From: Dysgonomonas sp. 511 | Lineage (GTDB): Bacteria; Bacteroidota; Bacteroidia; Bacteroidales; Dysgonomonadaceae | DNA length: 64,000 bases | Assembly (NCBI RefSeq): GCF_010501105.1 | Contig: NZ_QVMQ01000003.1 | Location: 59,544-123,543 of the forward strand | Direction of reading: 5' to 3' | In this document: one piece after another, positions 9,280 through 18,041 of the stretch | How positions within the stretch are numbered: the stretch's first letter is position 1 | Layout: each line of letters begins with the position of its first letter | Made by a program: the position numbers and the translations under genes | Notes under the pieces: model-generated | Database searches by the model: none | What the model was told of the DNA's origin: nothing | Seen by the model: only the letters and a program-made list of their open reading frames with translations

Positions 9280-10278
9280 ATGAAATTTTTAACATCAGAA
9301 AAGCTCACAATAATAGGGGCAGCCGGTATGATCGGCTCTAATATGGCACAATCGGCAATACTTATGGGATTATCTTCCAATATTTGTCTGTACGACCCTT
9401 ACAGCAAAGGACTGGAAGGTGTTGCCGAAGAATTGCTGCAATGCGGTTTCAACGGCGTAAATATTAGCTATACCGACAATCTCGAAGAAGCATTGAAAGG
9501 AAGCAAATATATTGTCAACTCAGGTGGGGCTGCCCGCAAAGAGGGAATGACCAGGGAAGACCTGCTGAAAGGGAATGCCGAAATTGCAATCCAGTTCGGA
9601 AAAGACGTAAAACAATATTGCCCCGATGCGAAACATATAGTCGTCATATTCAATCCGGCTGACATTACAGGGCTGTTGGTTCTTCTATATTCAGGTCTAA
9701 AACCATCGCAAGTGACTACCCTTGCAGCATTGGATAGCACAAGGCTACGGAACGAATTGTCGAAGCATTTTGGTATTGTTCCCGACAAAGTAGCAAATTG
9801 CAGGACGTATGGTGGACATGGCGAGCAAATGGCAGTATTTTCGTCGACAGCAAAGATAGATGGCAAACCGCTGAATGAACTTATTGGTTCGTCTGCCCTT
9901 ACCCTTGAGCAATGGGAAGCCCTGAAGCAAAGAGTAATACAGGGAGGCAAGACGATTATCGAATTGCGTGGACGTTCTTCGTTTCAAAGTCCCTCATATC
10001 TCTCTCTGGAAATGATAAGGGCTGCAATGGGCGGCGAGAATTTCGACTGGCCTGTAGGTACTTATATATCTGATGGTGAATTTAGCCATATCATGATGGC
10101 AATGGAAACAACGCTGAATAAAGAGGGTGTCCATTATAAAAATATAGAAGGAACGAAAGAAGAGAATAATGCCTTGAAACAAAGCTACAAACATTTATGC
10201 GATTTAAGGGACGAACTAATCAATTCGGGAGTTATCCCGCCAATCAGCGAATGGAAAAAGATTAATAGCAATCTATAA
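9280..10278 (+). CDS. mdh: malate dehydrogenase (NAD-dependent)
   Basis: Interconverts malate and oxaloacetate, serving the reductive branch to fumarate/succinate in anaerobic Bacteroidota. The 332 residues are full length. The Rossmann motif is IIGAAGMIGSN (about 11-21). Substrate and active-site motifs are FNPADITG, LDSTRLRNEL and TYGGHGEQM with the catalytic histidine. The sequence is of the Bacteroidales type rather than the classic E. coli type. It is a single gene followed by a strong hairpin and faces the korDABC operon, so two oxoacid-metabolising units sit tail to tail. Confidence 0.92.
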   Translation: MKFLTSEKLTIIGAAGMIGSNMAQSAILMGLSSNICLYDPYSKGLEGVAEELLQCGFNGVNISYTDNLEEALKGSKYIVNSGGAARKEGMTREDLLKGNAEIAIQFGKDVKQYCPDAKHIVVIFNPADITGLLVLLYSGLKPSQVTTLAALDSTRLRNELSKHFGIVPDKVANCRTYGGHGEQMAVFSSTAKIDGKPLNELIGSSALTLEQWEALKQRVIQGGKTIIELRGRSSFQSPSYLSLEMIRAAMGGENFDWPVGTYISDGEFSHIMMAMETTLNKEGVHYKNIEGTKEENNALKQSYKHLCDLRDELINSGVIPPISEWKKINSNL

Positions 10279-10303
10279 AAAAGACCTGAGCCCTCAGAAT
10301 ATT

Positions 10304-10350
10304 AATAATCCGAAATAGCTTCGAACAGGTCGAAGCTATTTCGGATTATT
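10304..10350. terminator. hairpin terminator between mdh and korC
   Basis: A perfect 20-bp stem, AATAATCCGAAATAGCTTCG (10304-10323) against 10331-10350, with a 7-nt loop AACAGGT. It sits 26 bp after the mdh stop. No long T-run follows directly. Confidence 0.75.
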
Positions 10351-10488
10351 GATTAGGTTTGTTGCGATGTTTTTTGCTATTATCTTCAAGCAAAGCATAT
10401 TCTGGATAATGAGCCTCAAAACTTATAGCAAATTCATTATATAAATAAAAAACATCTGTAATCTCACAAACACATACTCTAAAAAAGC

Positions 10489-11034
10489 TTAACCCACCTT
10501 TTCTATTATTTCCATTCCTTTAAGTATGGCTTGCTCGTTCATCGGCAGCAATTTGTGGTGACGTTCCGGCAGTGATTTCTTCAGCCCCAGCATCACATTT
10601 TCCAGTTTTACCATAGGAATCACTTTTAGCAATCCACCCAGTACAATCATATTGAAAGCCTTGTTGTTTTGCATCAAAGTAGCTGTGTCTATTGCTTCTA
10701 TTTTATATATATTTATATCCTTGCGCGTAGGCGGATGTTGAAACCCGTTAGGGTCGTAGATCAATATACCTCCCGGTTTGACCTGCGATTCGAATTTTTC
10801 CAGCGATGGCTGGTTGAGTATAATGGCTACATCGTATTCGTTTACTATGGGCGAACTGATAGGGCTGTCGCTAAGGATAACGGTCACATTGGCCGTCCCT
10901 CCGCGTTGTTCAGGCCCGTAAGACGGAAACCACGATACTTCCTTGTTTTCCATCAGTCCCGAATATGCCAGAATTTTACCCATCGACAATACTCCTTGTC
11001 CACCAAAACCTGCTATTATTATTTCCTGAGTCAT
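10489..11034 (-). CDS. korC: 2-oxoacid:ferredoxin oxidoreductase, gamma subunit
   Basis: Gamma subunit of a 2-oxoacid (probably 2-oxoglutarate) ferredoxin oxidoreductase, which makes the acyl-CoA and reduced ferredoxin. About 181 residues from the ATG at 11034; an in-frame codon 10 residues upstream is less likely. The N-terminus MTQEIIIAGFGGQGVLSMGK carries the family's GFGGQGV motif, followed by SYGPEQRGG. It is the last gene of the operon korD-A-B-C, read from 13.3 kb leftward, and ends before the mdh terminator. Confidence 0.9.
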   Translation of the reverse strand: MTQEIIIAGFGGQGVLSMGKILAYSGLMENKEVSWFPSYGPEQRGGTANVTVILSDSPISSPIVNEYDVAIILNQPSLEKFESQVKPGGILIYDPNGFQHPPTRKDINIYKIEAIDTATLMQNNKAFNMIVLGGLLKVIPMVKLENVMLGLKKSLPERHHKLLPMNEQAILKGMEIIEKVG

Positions 11035-11082
11035 AAATAAGATTTCAAGATTTGTAAATTTCAAAATTTAAAGATAGATGCC

Positions 11083-11124
11083 TGTAACTCGTAACTGCCC
11101 ATAGGCCGCAGTAACTTGTAACTA
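11083..11124. repeat. GTTACRA-type short repeats in the korB-korC gap
   Basis: Copies of GTAACTC/GTAACTT/GTAACT (11083-11097 and 11110-11124). Read on the - strand they are the GTTACRA heptamer that also fills four nuo intergenic gaps. Confidence 0.55.
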
Positions 11125-11128
11125 TTTA

Positions 11129-11887
11129 TCATTCATTTTTCAAGTCACCCATCGGGTATTCAGGGAACATATTTTCTACCATCCATTCGTTAGCCTGTGC
11201 CGGGGTCATTTTCCAGCCCGAACTACAGGTAGAAACAATTTCGACAATCGACGTACCTTTGTTTTGCATCGAGTTTTCAAATGCTTTCTTAATCATCCGT
11301 TTCGTTTTCTTCACTGCGGCAGCCGTGTGTACGCTTTGTCGTGTGGCAAGGCATACACCTGGCAACTGCGATAGCAAGTTTGTAATTTTCAACGGATAAC
11401 CATTTTCGTAAATTTGTCGTCCGTTAGGGGTTGTGGAAGTCTTCATGTTGAGCAATGTGGTTGGCGCCATTTGTCCGCCCGTCATACCATATATGCCATT
11501 GTTGATAAATATGATAGCAATATTTTCGCCTCTGTTGGCTGCATGAATTGTTTCTGCTGTACCGATAGCAGCAAGGTCACCATCGCCCTGGTAGGTAAAT
11601 ACCATTCTGTCAGGCAGCAGCCGTTTTACGGCTGTGGCTAAGGCCGGAGCGCGTCCGTGTGCTGCTTCTTGCCAATCTATATCGAGGTAGCTGTATGCGA
11701 ATACGGCGCAACCCACGGGGGCTATGCCTATAGTTTTTTCTTTGAGTCCCATTTCGTCGATAACTTCGGCTACCAACTTATGCACTACACCATGCGAACA
11801 TCCGGGGCAATAGTGCATCTCGGTATCGTTCATCAATTCAGGTTTGGCATAAACCAGATTTGCAGGGTCTATTATATTTGTACTCAT
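11129..11887 (-). CDS. korB: 2-oxoacid:ferredoxin oxidoreductase, beta (TPP-binding) subunit
   Basis: Beta subunit carrying thiamine diphosphate; with KorA it decarboxylates the 2-oxoacid. It has 252 residues. The N-terminus MHYCPGCSHGVVHKL is the usual cysteine-containing motif, and GDGDLAAIG followed by FINNGIYGMTGGQ is the TPP/Mg2+ motif. 2-oxoglutarate is preferred as substrate because the separate four-subunit layout with a small ferredoxin gene first matches KorDABC of Bacteroidales; a branched-chain 2-oxoacid enzyme (Vor) cannot be excluded. Expected to be oxygen-sensitive and cytoplasmic. Confidence 0.92.
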   Translation of the reverse strand: MSTNIIDPANLVYAKPELMNDTEMHYCPGCSHGVVHKLVAEVIDEMGLKEKTIGIAPVGCAVFAYSYLDIDWQEAAHGRAPALATAVKRLLPDRMVFTYQGDGDLAAIGTAETIHAANRGENIAIIFINNGIYGMTGGQMAPTTLLNMKTSTTPNGRQIYENGYPLKITNLLSQLPGVCLATRQSVHTAAAVKKTKRMIKKAFENSMQNKGTSIVEIVSTCSSGWKMTPAQANEWMVENMFPEYPMGDLKNE

Positions 11888-11927
11888 AATGTTTCCTTTC
11901 TTGGTTGTTGATACAAAAGGCTCTTGA

Positions 11928-13010
11928 TCAAAGCCCGAATTTATTTTCCAATGCTTCTACCACCTCGGCAGGTGTAGGCACAATGCCACCCAGACGGCCG
12001 AAATGCTCTACCTTTACTTTGCCGTTTACCGCCAGGCGCACGTCTTCTACCATCTGCCCGGCATTCATTTCCACGGTGAGTATTCCTTTTACGTTCGAAG
12101 CATATTTCTCTATTTCGTTAGCAGGGAACGGCCATAGCGTGATCGGGCGTATAAGCCCCACCTTTATGCCCTTGGCGCGTGCCAACTCCATCGCTTTCTG
12201 GCAGATGCGGGCAGCCGAGCCGAATGCTACCAACAGATAGTCAGCATCTTGGCAATCAACTTCCTGATGCATGATGGCCTCTTCTTCTATCTTTTTATAT
12301 TTTGCTTGTAAGCGGAGGTTGTTGACCTCCATCTTATATGAGTCTAGTTCGAGCGTGGTGATAACATTGGGCTTGTTTCCTTTTGGTTTGCCTAATGTGG
12401 CCCACGGGCATTGTTTCCTGATTTCGTCATCGGTGCGTCGTGGTTTTTGAGGAGGCAATGTCACTTTCTCCATCATTTGCCCGATTACGCCATCGGTGAG
12501 TATCATTGCCGGAGTCTGGTATTTAAAGGCGAGATCGAAGCCGAGAGCCACAAAATCGGCCATTTCCTGTACCGAACTTGGGGCAAGGGTTATAAGTTTG
12601 TAGTCGCCATGTCCTCCGCCTTTTACTGCCTGGAAGTAATCGGCTTGCGATGGTTGTATTGTACCCAGACCGGGCCCCCCGCGCATTACGTTTACCAATA
12701 GGCAGGGCAGTTCGCCTGCTGCTATATAAGATACCCCTTCGAGCATGAGGCTCATGCCGGGGCTCGATGACGATGTCATTACAGCTTTGCCGCAACCGGC
12801 TCCGCCATATACCATATTTATAGATGCAGTTTCGCTTTCGGCCTGAAGTACTACCATCCCTGTGGTTTTCCAGGGGGCTTCGTCCATCAGTGTTTCCATT
12901 ATTTCCGATTGCGGTGTGATAGGGTATCCGAAATACCCGTCGGCGCCGTAGCGGATAGCGGCATGAGCTATGGCTTCATTGCCCTTGAGTAATAGTATTT
13001 CTTCTGACAT
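11928..13010 (-). CDS. korA: 2-oxoacid:ferredoxin oxidoreductase, alpha subunit
   Basis: Alpha subunit, 360 residues, containing the pyrimidine-binding domain (FGYPITPQSEIMETL near the N-terminus, then SSSPGMSLMLEGVSY) and the C-terminal transketolase-like domain (VAFGSAARI, LRPITLWPFP). The gap to korB is 40 bp and to the ferredoxin gene 75 bp. With mdh next door, the operon supplies succinyl-CoA or runs the reverse carboxylation. Confidence 0.92.
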   Translation of the reverse strand: MSEEILLLKGNEAIAHAAIRYGADGYFGYPITPQSEIMETLMDEAPWKTTGMVVLQAESETASINMVYGGAGCGKAVMTSSSSPGMSLMLEGVSYIAAGELPCLLVNVMRGGPGLGTIQPSQADYFQAVKGGGHGDYKLITLAPSSVQEMADFVALGFDLAFKYQTPAMILTDGVIGQMMEKVTLPPQKPRRTDDEIRKQCPWATLGKPKGNKPNVITTLELDSYKMEVNNLRLQAKYKKIEEEAIMHQEVDCQDADYLLVAFGSAARICQKAMELARAKGIKVGLIRPITLWPFPANEIEKYASNVKGILTVEMNAGQMVEDVRLAVNGKVKVEHFGRLGGIVPTPAEVVEALENKFGL

Positions 13011-13085
13011 AAGTTTTGTTTAAATTTTCGTTACTGAAACGTTTGTTGCATACAAAATCGCCTTGTGTTTGCTTGCGGTTTTTCC

Positions 13086-13316
13086 TTAGTCAAACTTTTT
13101 CTTATAGACTGTCAGGCAGCCATCGGGGCAAACATAGCCGCAATTGGCACATCCTATACAGGCGTCGGGGTTTTTCATGTATGCATAGTGGTAACCTTTC
13201 TGGTTCACAAGTCTGGGTTGTAGTTCGAGTACGTCGCTGGGGCACGATACTACGCAGAGGTTACAACCTTTGCATCGTTCCTCGTTGACAACTACCATTC
13301 CTTTGATTTTGGCCAT
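13086..13316 (-). CDS. korD: 2x[4Fe-4S] ferredoxin-type delta subunit of the oxidoreductase
   Basis: 76-residue ferredoxin with two clusters: CKGCNLCVVSCP (about residues 15-26) and CIGCANCGYVCP (about 53-64). It delivers electrons from KorAB. It is the first gene of the operon; the probable transcription start lies about 220 bp upstream (see the palindrome at 13534-13548). Confidence 0.9.
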   Translation of the reverse strand: MAKIKGMVVVNEERCKGCNLCVVSCPSDVLELQPRLVNQKGYHYAYMKNPDACIGCANCGYVCPDGCLTVYKKKFD

Positions 13317-13626
13317 ACTGATATTAAATTATTTAGCTCATTGTTTTTAGTTGATCTAAGCCGCTGTTTAAATTTTACACGAATATTTTATTATTCCTTT
13401 TTCTTCCTTCATTTATGGTCTGTTTTCGGCTTGTTTTCCCCTTCGCTCAACTCAAGTAGCCCGCTACTATCGCTTCGCGGAAGGAAAAATTATCTCAAAA
13501 ACAATTCTAAAAATCAGAATGAATAAAATTAAAACAGTTACTAACTGTGCACAAAGTTATATCTAATTGCAGTATATCTTTGTTTTCGGTTCATAAAGAT
13601 ATATAAAAAATAGCACAGTACATGAT
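13317..13626. other. 310-bp leader of the kor operon, no gene seen
   Basis: No open frame with protein-like character. It holds a possible -7 box on the - strand (13552-13559), a palindrome (13534-13548), and near 13440-13485 a GC-rich patch CCTTCGCTCAACTC...TCGCGGAAGG that could fold in the leader RNA. Confidence 0.5.
13534..13559 (-). promoter_or_regulatory. candidate kor operon promoter with overlapping operator palindrome
   Basis: On the - strand TAACTTTG (13559-13552) matches TAnnTTTG. Just downstream lies a perfect palindrome ACAGTTA-C-TAACTGT (13534-13548), which would cover the transcription start. No good -33 TTTG is visible, so the promoter call is tentative. Confidence 0.35.
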
Positions 13627-13666
13627 AAAAAACAGGAATAAAGATCAATAATCGGCCTGTTTTTTT
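13627..13666 (-). terminator. terminator of the arginine/lysozyme operon
   Basis: AAAAAACAGG (13627-13636) pairs with CCTGTTTTTT (13656-13665). Read on - it begins at the lysozyme stop codon and ends in a U-run. Confidence 0.7.
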
Positions 13667-14408
13667 AGTCATTTCCGGCAGATAGAGTATGGAGTAGTTT
13701 TTCGAAATCGGCCCTACTGCCATTGAACGCGTTGAGGTCGACGGGCGTATTAATTCCTTTCACCTTGCCTCGGTTGGTATATTGCCAGAAAAGCCAGTTG
13801 CGTCCATCGGGAAGGCTCGGAGTCCTTACTATATCCCTTATCCAGATAGGATTATCGGGCAGTTGGTTGATAAGGTAGTCGCGGTAAAACTCGTGAGTGG
13901 TATATATGATGACTTTACACTGGTAATGGTTTTCTATGATTTCGAGGAAACGGGTTATTTCGGTTATCAGGTCTTCTTTGCGGTTTTCTTTGCAGTTGCC
14001 TCCATATTCGAGGTCGATGATAGGAGGAAGGTTTATACTGTCTTTAGGCACATAGTGTATATAGTTACGTGCTTGCTCGTCGCCGTCTTTGCAAAACGTG
14101 AAGAAATGATAGGCGGCAACAAGTATGTTGTTGCGGATAGCTTCGCGCCAATTGTGTTGAAAGAGTGAGTCTTTATGGTTGCCTCCTTCGGTAGCTTTGA
14201 TAAAAGCGAATTGCACGGCCGCTTTGTCTATATTCGCCCAGTCTATTTGTTGCTGATGATGCGATACGTCTATACCCTGAACCGGATACTCCTCGAAAGA
14301 AGGGTAGTTCATGCGTATATGTCCCCTGTTGTATGCATAATACAGTCCGGCTAAAGATAAAGCTACAATAGCCAGAACTGTAATTGTAAGTATAATGTAC
14401 TTTCTCAT
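13665..14408 (-). CDS. glycoside hydrolase family 25 lysozyme-like muramidase, membrane-anchored
   Basis: 247 residues: an N-terminal helix (about 5-26, IILTITVLAIVALSLAGLYY) that probably anchors the protein in the inner membrane, then a GH25 domain. Family motifs are VQGIDVSHHQ (first strand Asp), AFIKATEGG, AAYHFFTF, the catalytic pair in IIDLEYGG, and WQYTNRGKVKGI near the end. It should cut beta-1,4 bonds in peptidoglycan on the periplasmic side. It is 45 bp downstream of argD and is likely carried on the arginine transcript, though its function is unrelated. Confidence 0.88.
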   Translation of the reverse strand: MRKYIILTITVLAIVALSLAGLYYAYNRGHIRMNYPSFEEYPVQGIDVSHHQQQIDWANIDKAAVQFAFIKATEGGNHKDSLFQHNWREAIRNNILVAAYHFFTFCKDGDEQARNYIHYVPKDSINLPPIIDLEYGGNCKENRKEDLITEITRFLEIIENHYQCKVIIYTTHEFYRDYLINQLPDNPIWIRDIVRTPSLPDGRNWLFWQYTNRGKVKGINTPVDLNAFNGSRADFEKLLHTLSAGND

Positions 14409-14453
14409 AGGAAAGTTAAAGGTAGTAATATTAAATCATTAAAGGAAGATTTC

Positions 14454-15575
14454 TCACAGAATCTTTTTGAATCTTTCTAAGAAAATATCAGCCTGTTCTT
14501 TAGTGAGGCAAAGCGGCGGGAGCAGGCGGAATACATGTGTTCCGGTAGCGCCTGTAAATACCTTTTCTTCGAAAAGAAGCTGCCTGCGTTTGTCTTTGAT
14601 CGGCTCGTCAAACTCCATGCCTATCATAAGCCCTCTTCCGCGTACTTCCTTTATCTGTGGTATTTTAGATAGTTCGTCCATCAGGTATTTCCCTATATTA
14701 TTAGCATTCTCTACCAGATTTTCAGTCTTCATTATATCCAGCACGGCAATAGCAGCAGCACATGCCAGATGATTGCCGCCAAAGGTAGTGCCCAGTTGAC
14801 CGTAAACGGCTTTAAACATCGGGTTGATAAGTACACCCGCCATCGGGAAGCCGTTGCCTATACCTTTGGCTACGGTGATGATGTCGGCTTCGATACCAGC
14901 ATACTGATGGGCAAAGAATTTTCCGCTGCGCCCGTATCCCGATTGTATTTCATCGAGGATGAGTATAGTGCCTGTTTGGGTACAAACATCGCGCAGTTGT
15001 TTCATAAAACTGTCGTCGGGTATCTGTATGCCGGCAACGCCTTGTATGCCTTCGATGATTACTGAGCAGTATTCACCTGTTGCGAGTTCTTTCTTTACGA
15101 AATCTATATCGCCGAACGGTGCAAAGGTTATATTCGGGTTCTCATTCACCGGTGCCGAGTATGACGGGATGTCGGTTGTAGCTACTGTAACGGATGTACG
15201 CCCGTGGAAGGCTTTCCTGAAGGCCAGCACTTTCTTCCTGCCATTGTGGAACGAAGCCAGTTTAATCGCGTTTTCGTTGGCTTCGGCGCCCGAATTGATA
15301 AGGAAGAGATGGTAGTCGGGATAACCGCATTGCTCGCCAAGCTTTTGGGCTACTTCTTGTTGCAGTTTGTTTATTACCGAATTGGAATAGAATCCTATTT
15401 TGTTCAACTGGCCGGTAACCTTCTCTACATAGTAGGGGTGGGTATGCCCTACCGAAATAACGGCATGGCCGCCGTAAAGGTCGAGGTATTCGTTGCCTTT
15501 GTCGTCGTAAACATAGCAACCGTCTCCTTTTACAATATTGATGTCGAACAGTGGAAATACATCGAATAATTTCAT
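14454..15575 (-). CDS. argD: acetylornithine (or succinylornithine) aminotransferase
   Basis: PLP-dependent class-III aminotransferase making N-acyl-ornithine in arginine biosynthesis. It has 373 residues; motifs are YLDLYGGHAV, INSGAEANENAIKLA, ILDEIQSGYGRSG, the PLP-lysine segment VAKGIGNGFPMAGV, and GTTFGGNHLACAAA. Bacteroidales are known to use N-succinyl intermediates (B. fragilis ArgF'), so the natural acyl group may be succinyl. It starts 8 bp after the MutS-like gene. Confidence 0.9.
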   Translation of the reverse strand: MKLFDVFPLFDINIVKGDGCYVYDDKGNEYLDLYGGHAVISVGHTHPYYVEKVTGQLNKIGFYSNSVINKLQQEVAQKLGEQCGYPDYHLFLINSGAEANENAIKLASFHNGRKKVLAFRKAFHGRTSVTVATTDIPSYSAPVNENPNITFAPFGDIDFVKKELATGEYCSVIIEGIQGVAGIQIPDDSFMKQLRDVCTQTGTILILDEIQSGYGRSGKFFAHQYAGIEADIITVAKGIGNGFPMAGVLINPMFKAVYGQLGTTFGGNHLACAAAIAVLDIMKTENLVENANNIGKYLMDELSKIPQIKEVRGRGLMIGMEFDEPIKDKRRQLLFEEKVFTGATGTHVFRLLPPLCLTKEQADIFLERFKKIL

Positions 15576-15583
15576 CTTTTATC

Positions 15584-16924
15584 TTAGTGTTTTATGTTAT
15601 TTATCAAGTCTATAAGTCCTTCTTTACGGATAATGTACATTCCGAGCCGCACGTCCGAAACTCCTTTTTTCAGTTTGTATGTATACGCCGGATGCCCGTC
15701 CTGCTGCTGTATGTCGAAGTACGAAAACTGTATGCTTTCTCCGGTTTTCAGCTCTTCGGCTACTTCTACTATATGGGTGGATATAATGAAAAAGGAAGTC
15801 CTGACCCGGGCAAATGCCGATACGATGGCTAGTGTGCCGTCATAAGCGTCTTTTACATTGGTGCCACGAAAAAGCTCGTCGAAAAGCACCATCATATTAT
15901 TGTTTGTTTCCAGTTTGCGGGCGACATCTTTTATCCTCATCACCTCTGCATAGAAGTGGCTGTAGCCCGAACTGAGGTTGTCGGATATATTGATGGTAGT
16001 CGACAATCCCGAAAGCACGCTGATTTTCATACTCTTTGCCGGAACCGGAAAGCCTGCATGTGCCAGATATACTGCTATACCCAATGCTTTGAGGAATGTC
16101 GATTTTCCCGCCATATTAGGTCCCGAAATGAAGAGGAGGTTTGCCGAGCGGTCGAAACTGATATCGTTGGCTATGGCATTTTCGACGAAAGGATGGAATA
16201 TGCTTTCTATTTCGAGACAGTTTTCGCTGCTTGGCACTATCTCAGGGTACGAAAAATTGTACATCTGTGCCGTTTGGGCTATTGCCTGAAAAGCATCGTA
16301 TTCGTATATCAACTCCAGAAGAAACAATGTGTCGTCTCTATTGGTATTGCGAAACACATGGTCGAGGTCGGTTATATCGTGTGCTTTCAGCTTGTCCTTT
16401 TTCAGAATGTCGATATATTCGGGTTGTGAGAATATCTCTTTGAGCTTCTCATTATTCTCTTGCAGGTGCTTCGGCGGTTTCTCATCTTTCAACCTGTCTT
16501 GCAGTGACAGGAAAAAAGCATGGATGGTTTTCACCAGCTTGAAGGTGGCTATGACGCCCGTCTCGGTCAGGTAATATTCGTTGTTTTGCGAGAGTTTGCT
16601 GAACAGCTTCTTCTCCATCGCTACAAACCGGGAAATGCGCCTCGACGACAAGCTGCTATGACGGATATAATATTCGGCAAAGTCGAGAGAGTCTTTGTCT
16701 ACTTCCATTCCTGCCGGAAAGTGTGCCTGAAAAAAGGCAATGGATTCTTTGCGTTTGGTTATCTCTTCGATATCTGCCAATGGTGCTGAGAGGAAACTGT
16801 ATAGCTTTTGCCTGCCGCCAACACATTGGGTGTGGTCGAAAAGGCTGACTACCGATTTTCCCCCTTTAACGGTATCGAAGATTTCGAGATCTTTCTTGGT
16901 TTGTTTATCTACTTCAAATTTCAT
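15584..16924 (-). CDS. MutS-family ATPase lacking the mismatch-recognition domain
   Basis: 446 residues resembling only the core (domain III lever) and C-terminal ABC ATPase of MutS/MSH proteins. The mismatch-recognition domain I is absent, and there is no Smr nuclease domain as in MutS2. The ATPase shows Walker A GPNMAGKST, an ABC-like signature region around TINISDNLSSGYSHFYAE, Walker B MMVLFDELFRGT and a switch histidine in ISTHI. Role unknown; it is located inside the arginine operon between argC (96-bp gap) and argD (8-bp gap), as I recall for other Bacteroidales. It could recognise branched DNA rather than mismatches. Confidence 0.85.
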   Translation of the reverse strand: MKFEVDKQTKKDLEIFDTVKGGKSVVSLFDHTQCVGGRQKLYSFLSAPLADIEEITKRKESIAFFQAHFPAGMEVDKDSLDFAEYYIRHSSLSSRRISRFVAMEKKLFSKLSQNNEYYLTETGVIATFKLVKTIHAFFLSLQDRLKDEKPPKHLQENNEKLKEIFSQPEYIDILKKDKLKAHDITDLDHVFRNTNRDDTLFLLELIYEYDAFQAIAQTAQMYNFSYPEIVPSSENCLEIESIFHPFVENAIANDISFDRSANLLFISGPNMAGKSTFLKALGIAVYLAHAGFPVPAKSMKISVLSGLSTTINISDNLSSGYSHFYAEVMRIKDVARKLETNNNMMVLFDELFRGTNVKDAYDGTLAIVSAFARVRTSFFIISTHIVEVAEELKTGESIQFSYFDIQQQDGHPAYTYKLKKGVSDVRLGMYIIRKEGLIDLINNIKH

Positions 16925-17020
16925 TGCTTCTGTATTATAAGGTTATAAACAATAGAGTACTGCCGGCTATTGTTTCCATAAACCTTATAGCGTTCTTTCT
17001 CTTCTTGATACTGGCTGTGG

Positions 17021-17989
17021 CTAAAAAGCACTGGCTTTCAACATCAATCCTTCTGTTTCGTCTAACCCGAAGATCAGGTTCATATTATGTACAGCTTGCC
17101 CCGAAGCCCCTTTTACCAGATTGTCGATACAGGAGAGGATAAGCAGCTTGTTGCCATGTTTTTCCAGATGGATAGCGCATTTGTTAGTGTTTACCACTTG
17201 TTTGAGGTCGATATTCTTTTCGGTGACAATTACGAAAGGGCTGCCTTTGTAAAACTCATTGTATAATGTTGCTGCATCTTCCAGTGTGCCATCGTATTTG
17301 AGATAAGTGGAGACGAAGATGCCTCGCGTAAAATTGCCTCGTACGGGTATAAAATTGATTTCGGGCAACTCCGTTTGCTGCAATTGCATAAGCGACTCGC
17401 TTATCTCCTGCAAATGCTGATGTCCGAATGCTTTGTAAACCGATATATTATTCTCCCTCCAGCTGAAATGAGCAGTTGCCGATGGTTTTACCCCTGCACC
17501 TGTCGAGCCTGTTATGGCATTTATATGGATATCCGACTTAAGCAAACCTGCTTTTGCCAAAGGCAGCAATCCCAGTTGAATGGCTGTGGCAAAACATCCG
17601 GGGTTAGCAATACGGCTGGCTTTCTTTATCTCGTTCTTATTCAGTTCGGGTAAGCCATATACAAATTCATTCTCTTTGGCTTTGTGGCGGTAGTCAGTCG
17701 ATAGGTCGATGATTCTCAGATGTCTTGGTACATCGTTGGCTTCCATGAATTTCTTCGTATCGCCGTGAGCCGTACAGAAAAACAGTACGTCTATCTCATT
17801 GTATGGCAACTGGTCGGTGAAGCTCATTTCTGTTTCGCCCAATAGTCCACCGTGTACGTCGGTCAGCTTGTTTCCGGCGTTGCTGGTGCTGTTTACGAAT
17901 ATAAGTTCTACTTGCGGATGGTTGAGTAGTATCCTGATCAGTTCGCCGGCTGTGTAGCCTGCTCCGCCTATTATTCCTGCTTTTATCAT
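17021..17989 (-). CDS. argC: N-acetyl-gamma-glutamyl-phosphate reductase
   Basis: NADPH-dependent reduction of N-acyl-glutamyl phosphate to the semialdehyde. From the ATG at 17989 it has 322 residues (MIKAGIIGGAGYTAGELIRI holds the Rossmann glycines); a codon 9 residues upstream lies partly in the flanking repeat and is not preferred. The catalytic cysteine is in NPGCFATA, followed by GSTGAGVKPS and the HxxE-type segment FGHQHLQEI. The GxxExxY insertion separates it from argG upstream. Confidence 0.93.
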   Translation of the reverse strand: MIKAGIIGGAGYTAGELIRILLNHPQVELIFVNSTSNAGNKLTDVHGGLLGETEMSFTDQLPYNEIDVLFFCTAHGDTKKFMEANDVPRHLRIIDLSTDYRHKAKENEFVYGLPELNKNEIKKASRIANPGCFATAIQLGLLPLAKAGLLKSDIHINAITGSTGAGVKPSATAHFSWRENNISVYKAFGHQHLQEISESLMQLQQTELPEINFIPVRGNFTRGIFVSTYLKYDGTLEDAATLYNEFYKGSPFVIVTEKNIDLKQVVNTNKCAIHLEKHGNKLLILSCIDNLVKGASGQAVHNMNLIFGLDETEGLMLKASAF

Positions 17990-18000
17990 AATATGAAAGA

Positions 18001-18031
18001 AACCACGGTGTAACACAGAGTTAACACGGAG
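18001..18031. repeat. left flanking repeat of the GxxExxY insertion
   Basis: Composed of units like CACGGTGTTA/AACACAGAG/AACACGGAG. Its reverse complement matches, with small rearrangements, the repeat at 18424-18470 on the other side of the GxxExxY gene. Confidence 0.65.
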
Positions 18032-18041
18032 TTTTTATTTT

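Noticed and set aside
13575..13582. TATCTTTG on + upstream of the lysozyme 3' end
   Set aside because: It matches a -7 box but points into the antisense strand of the lysozyme gene with no gene downstream on +.
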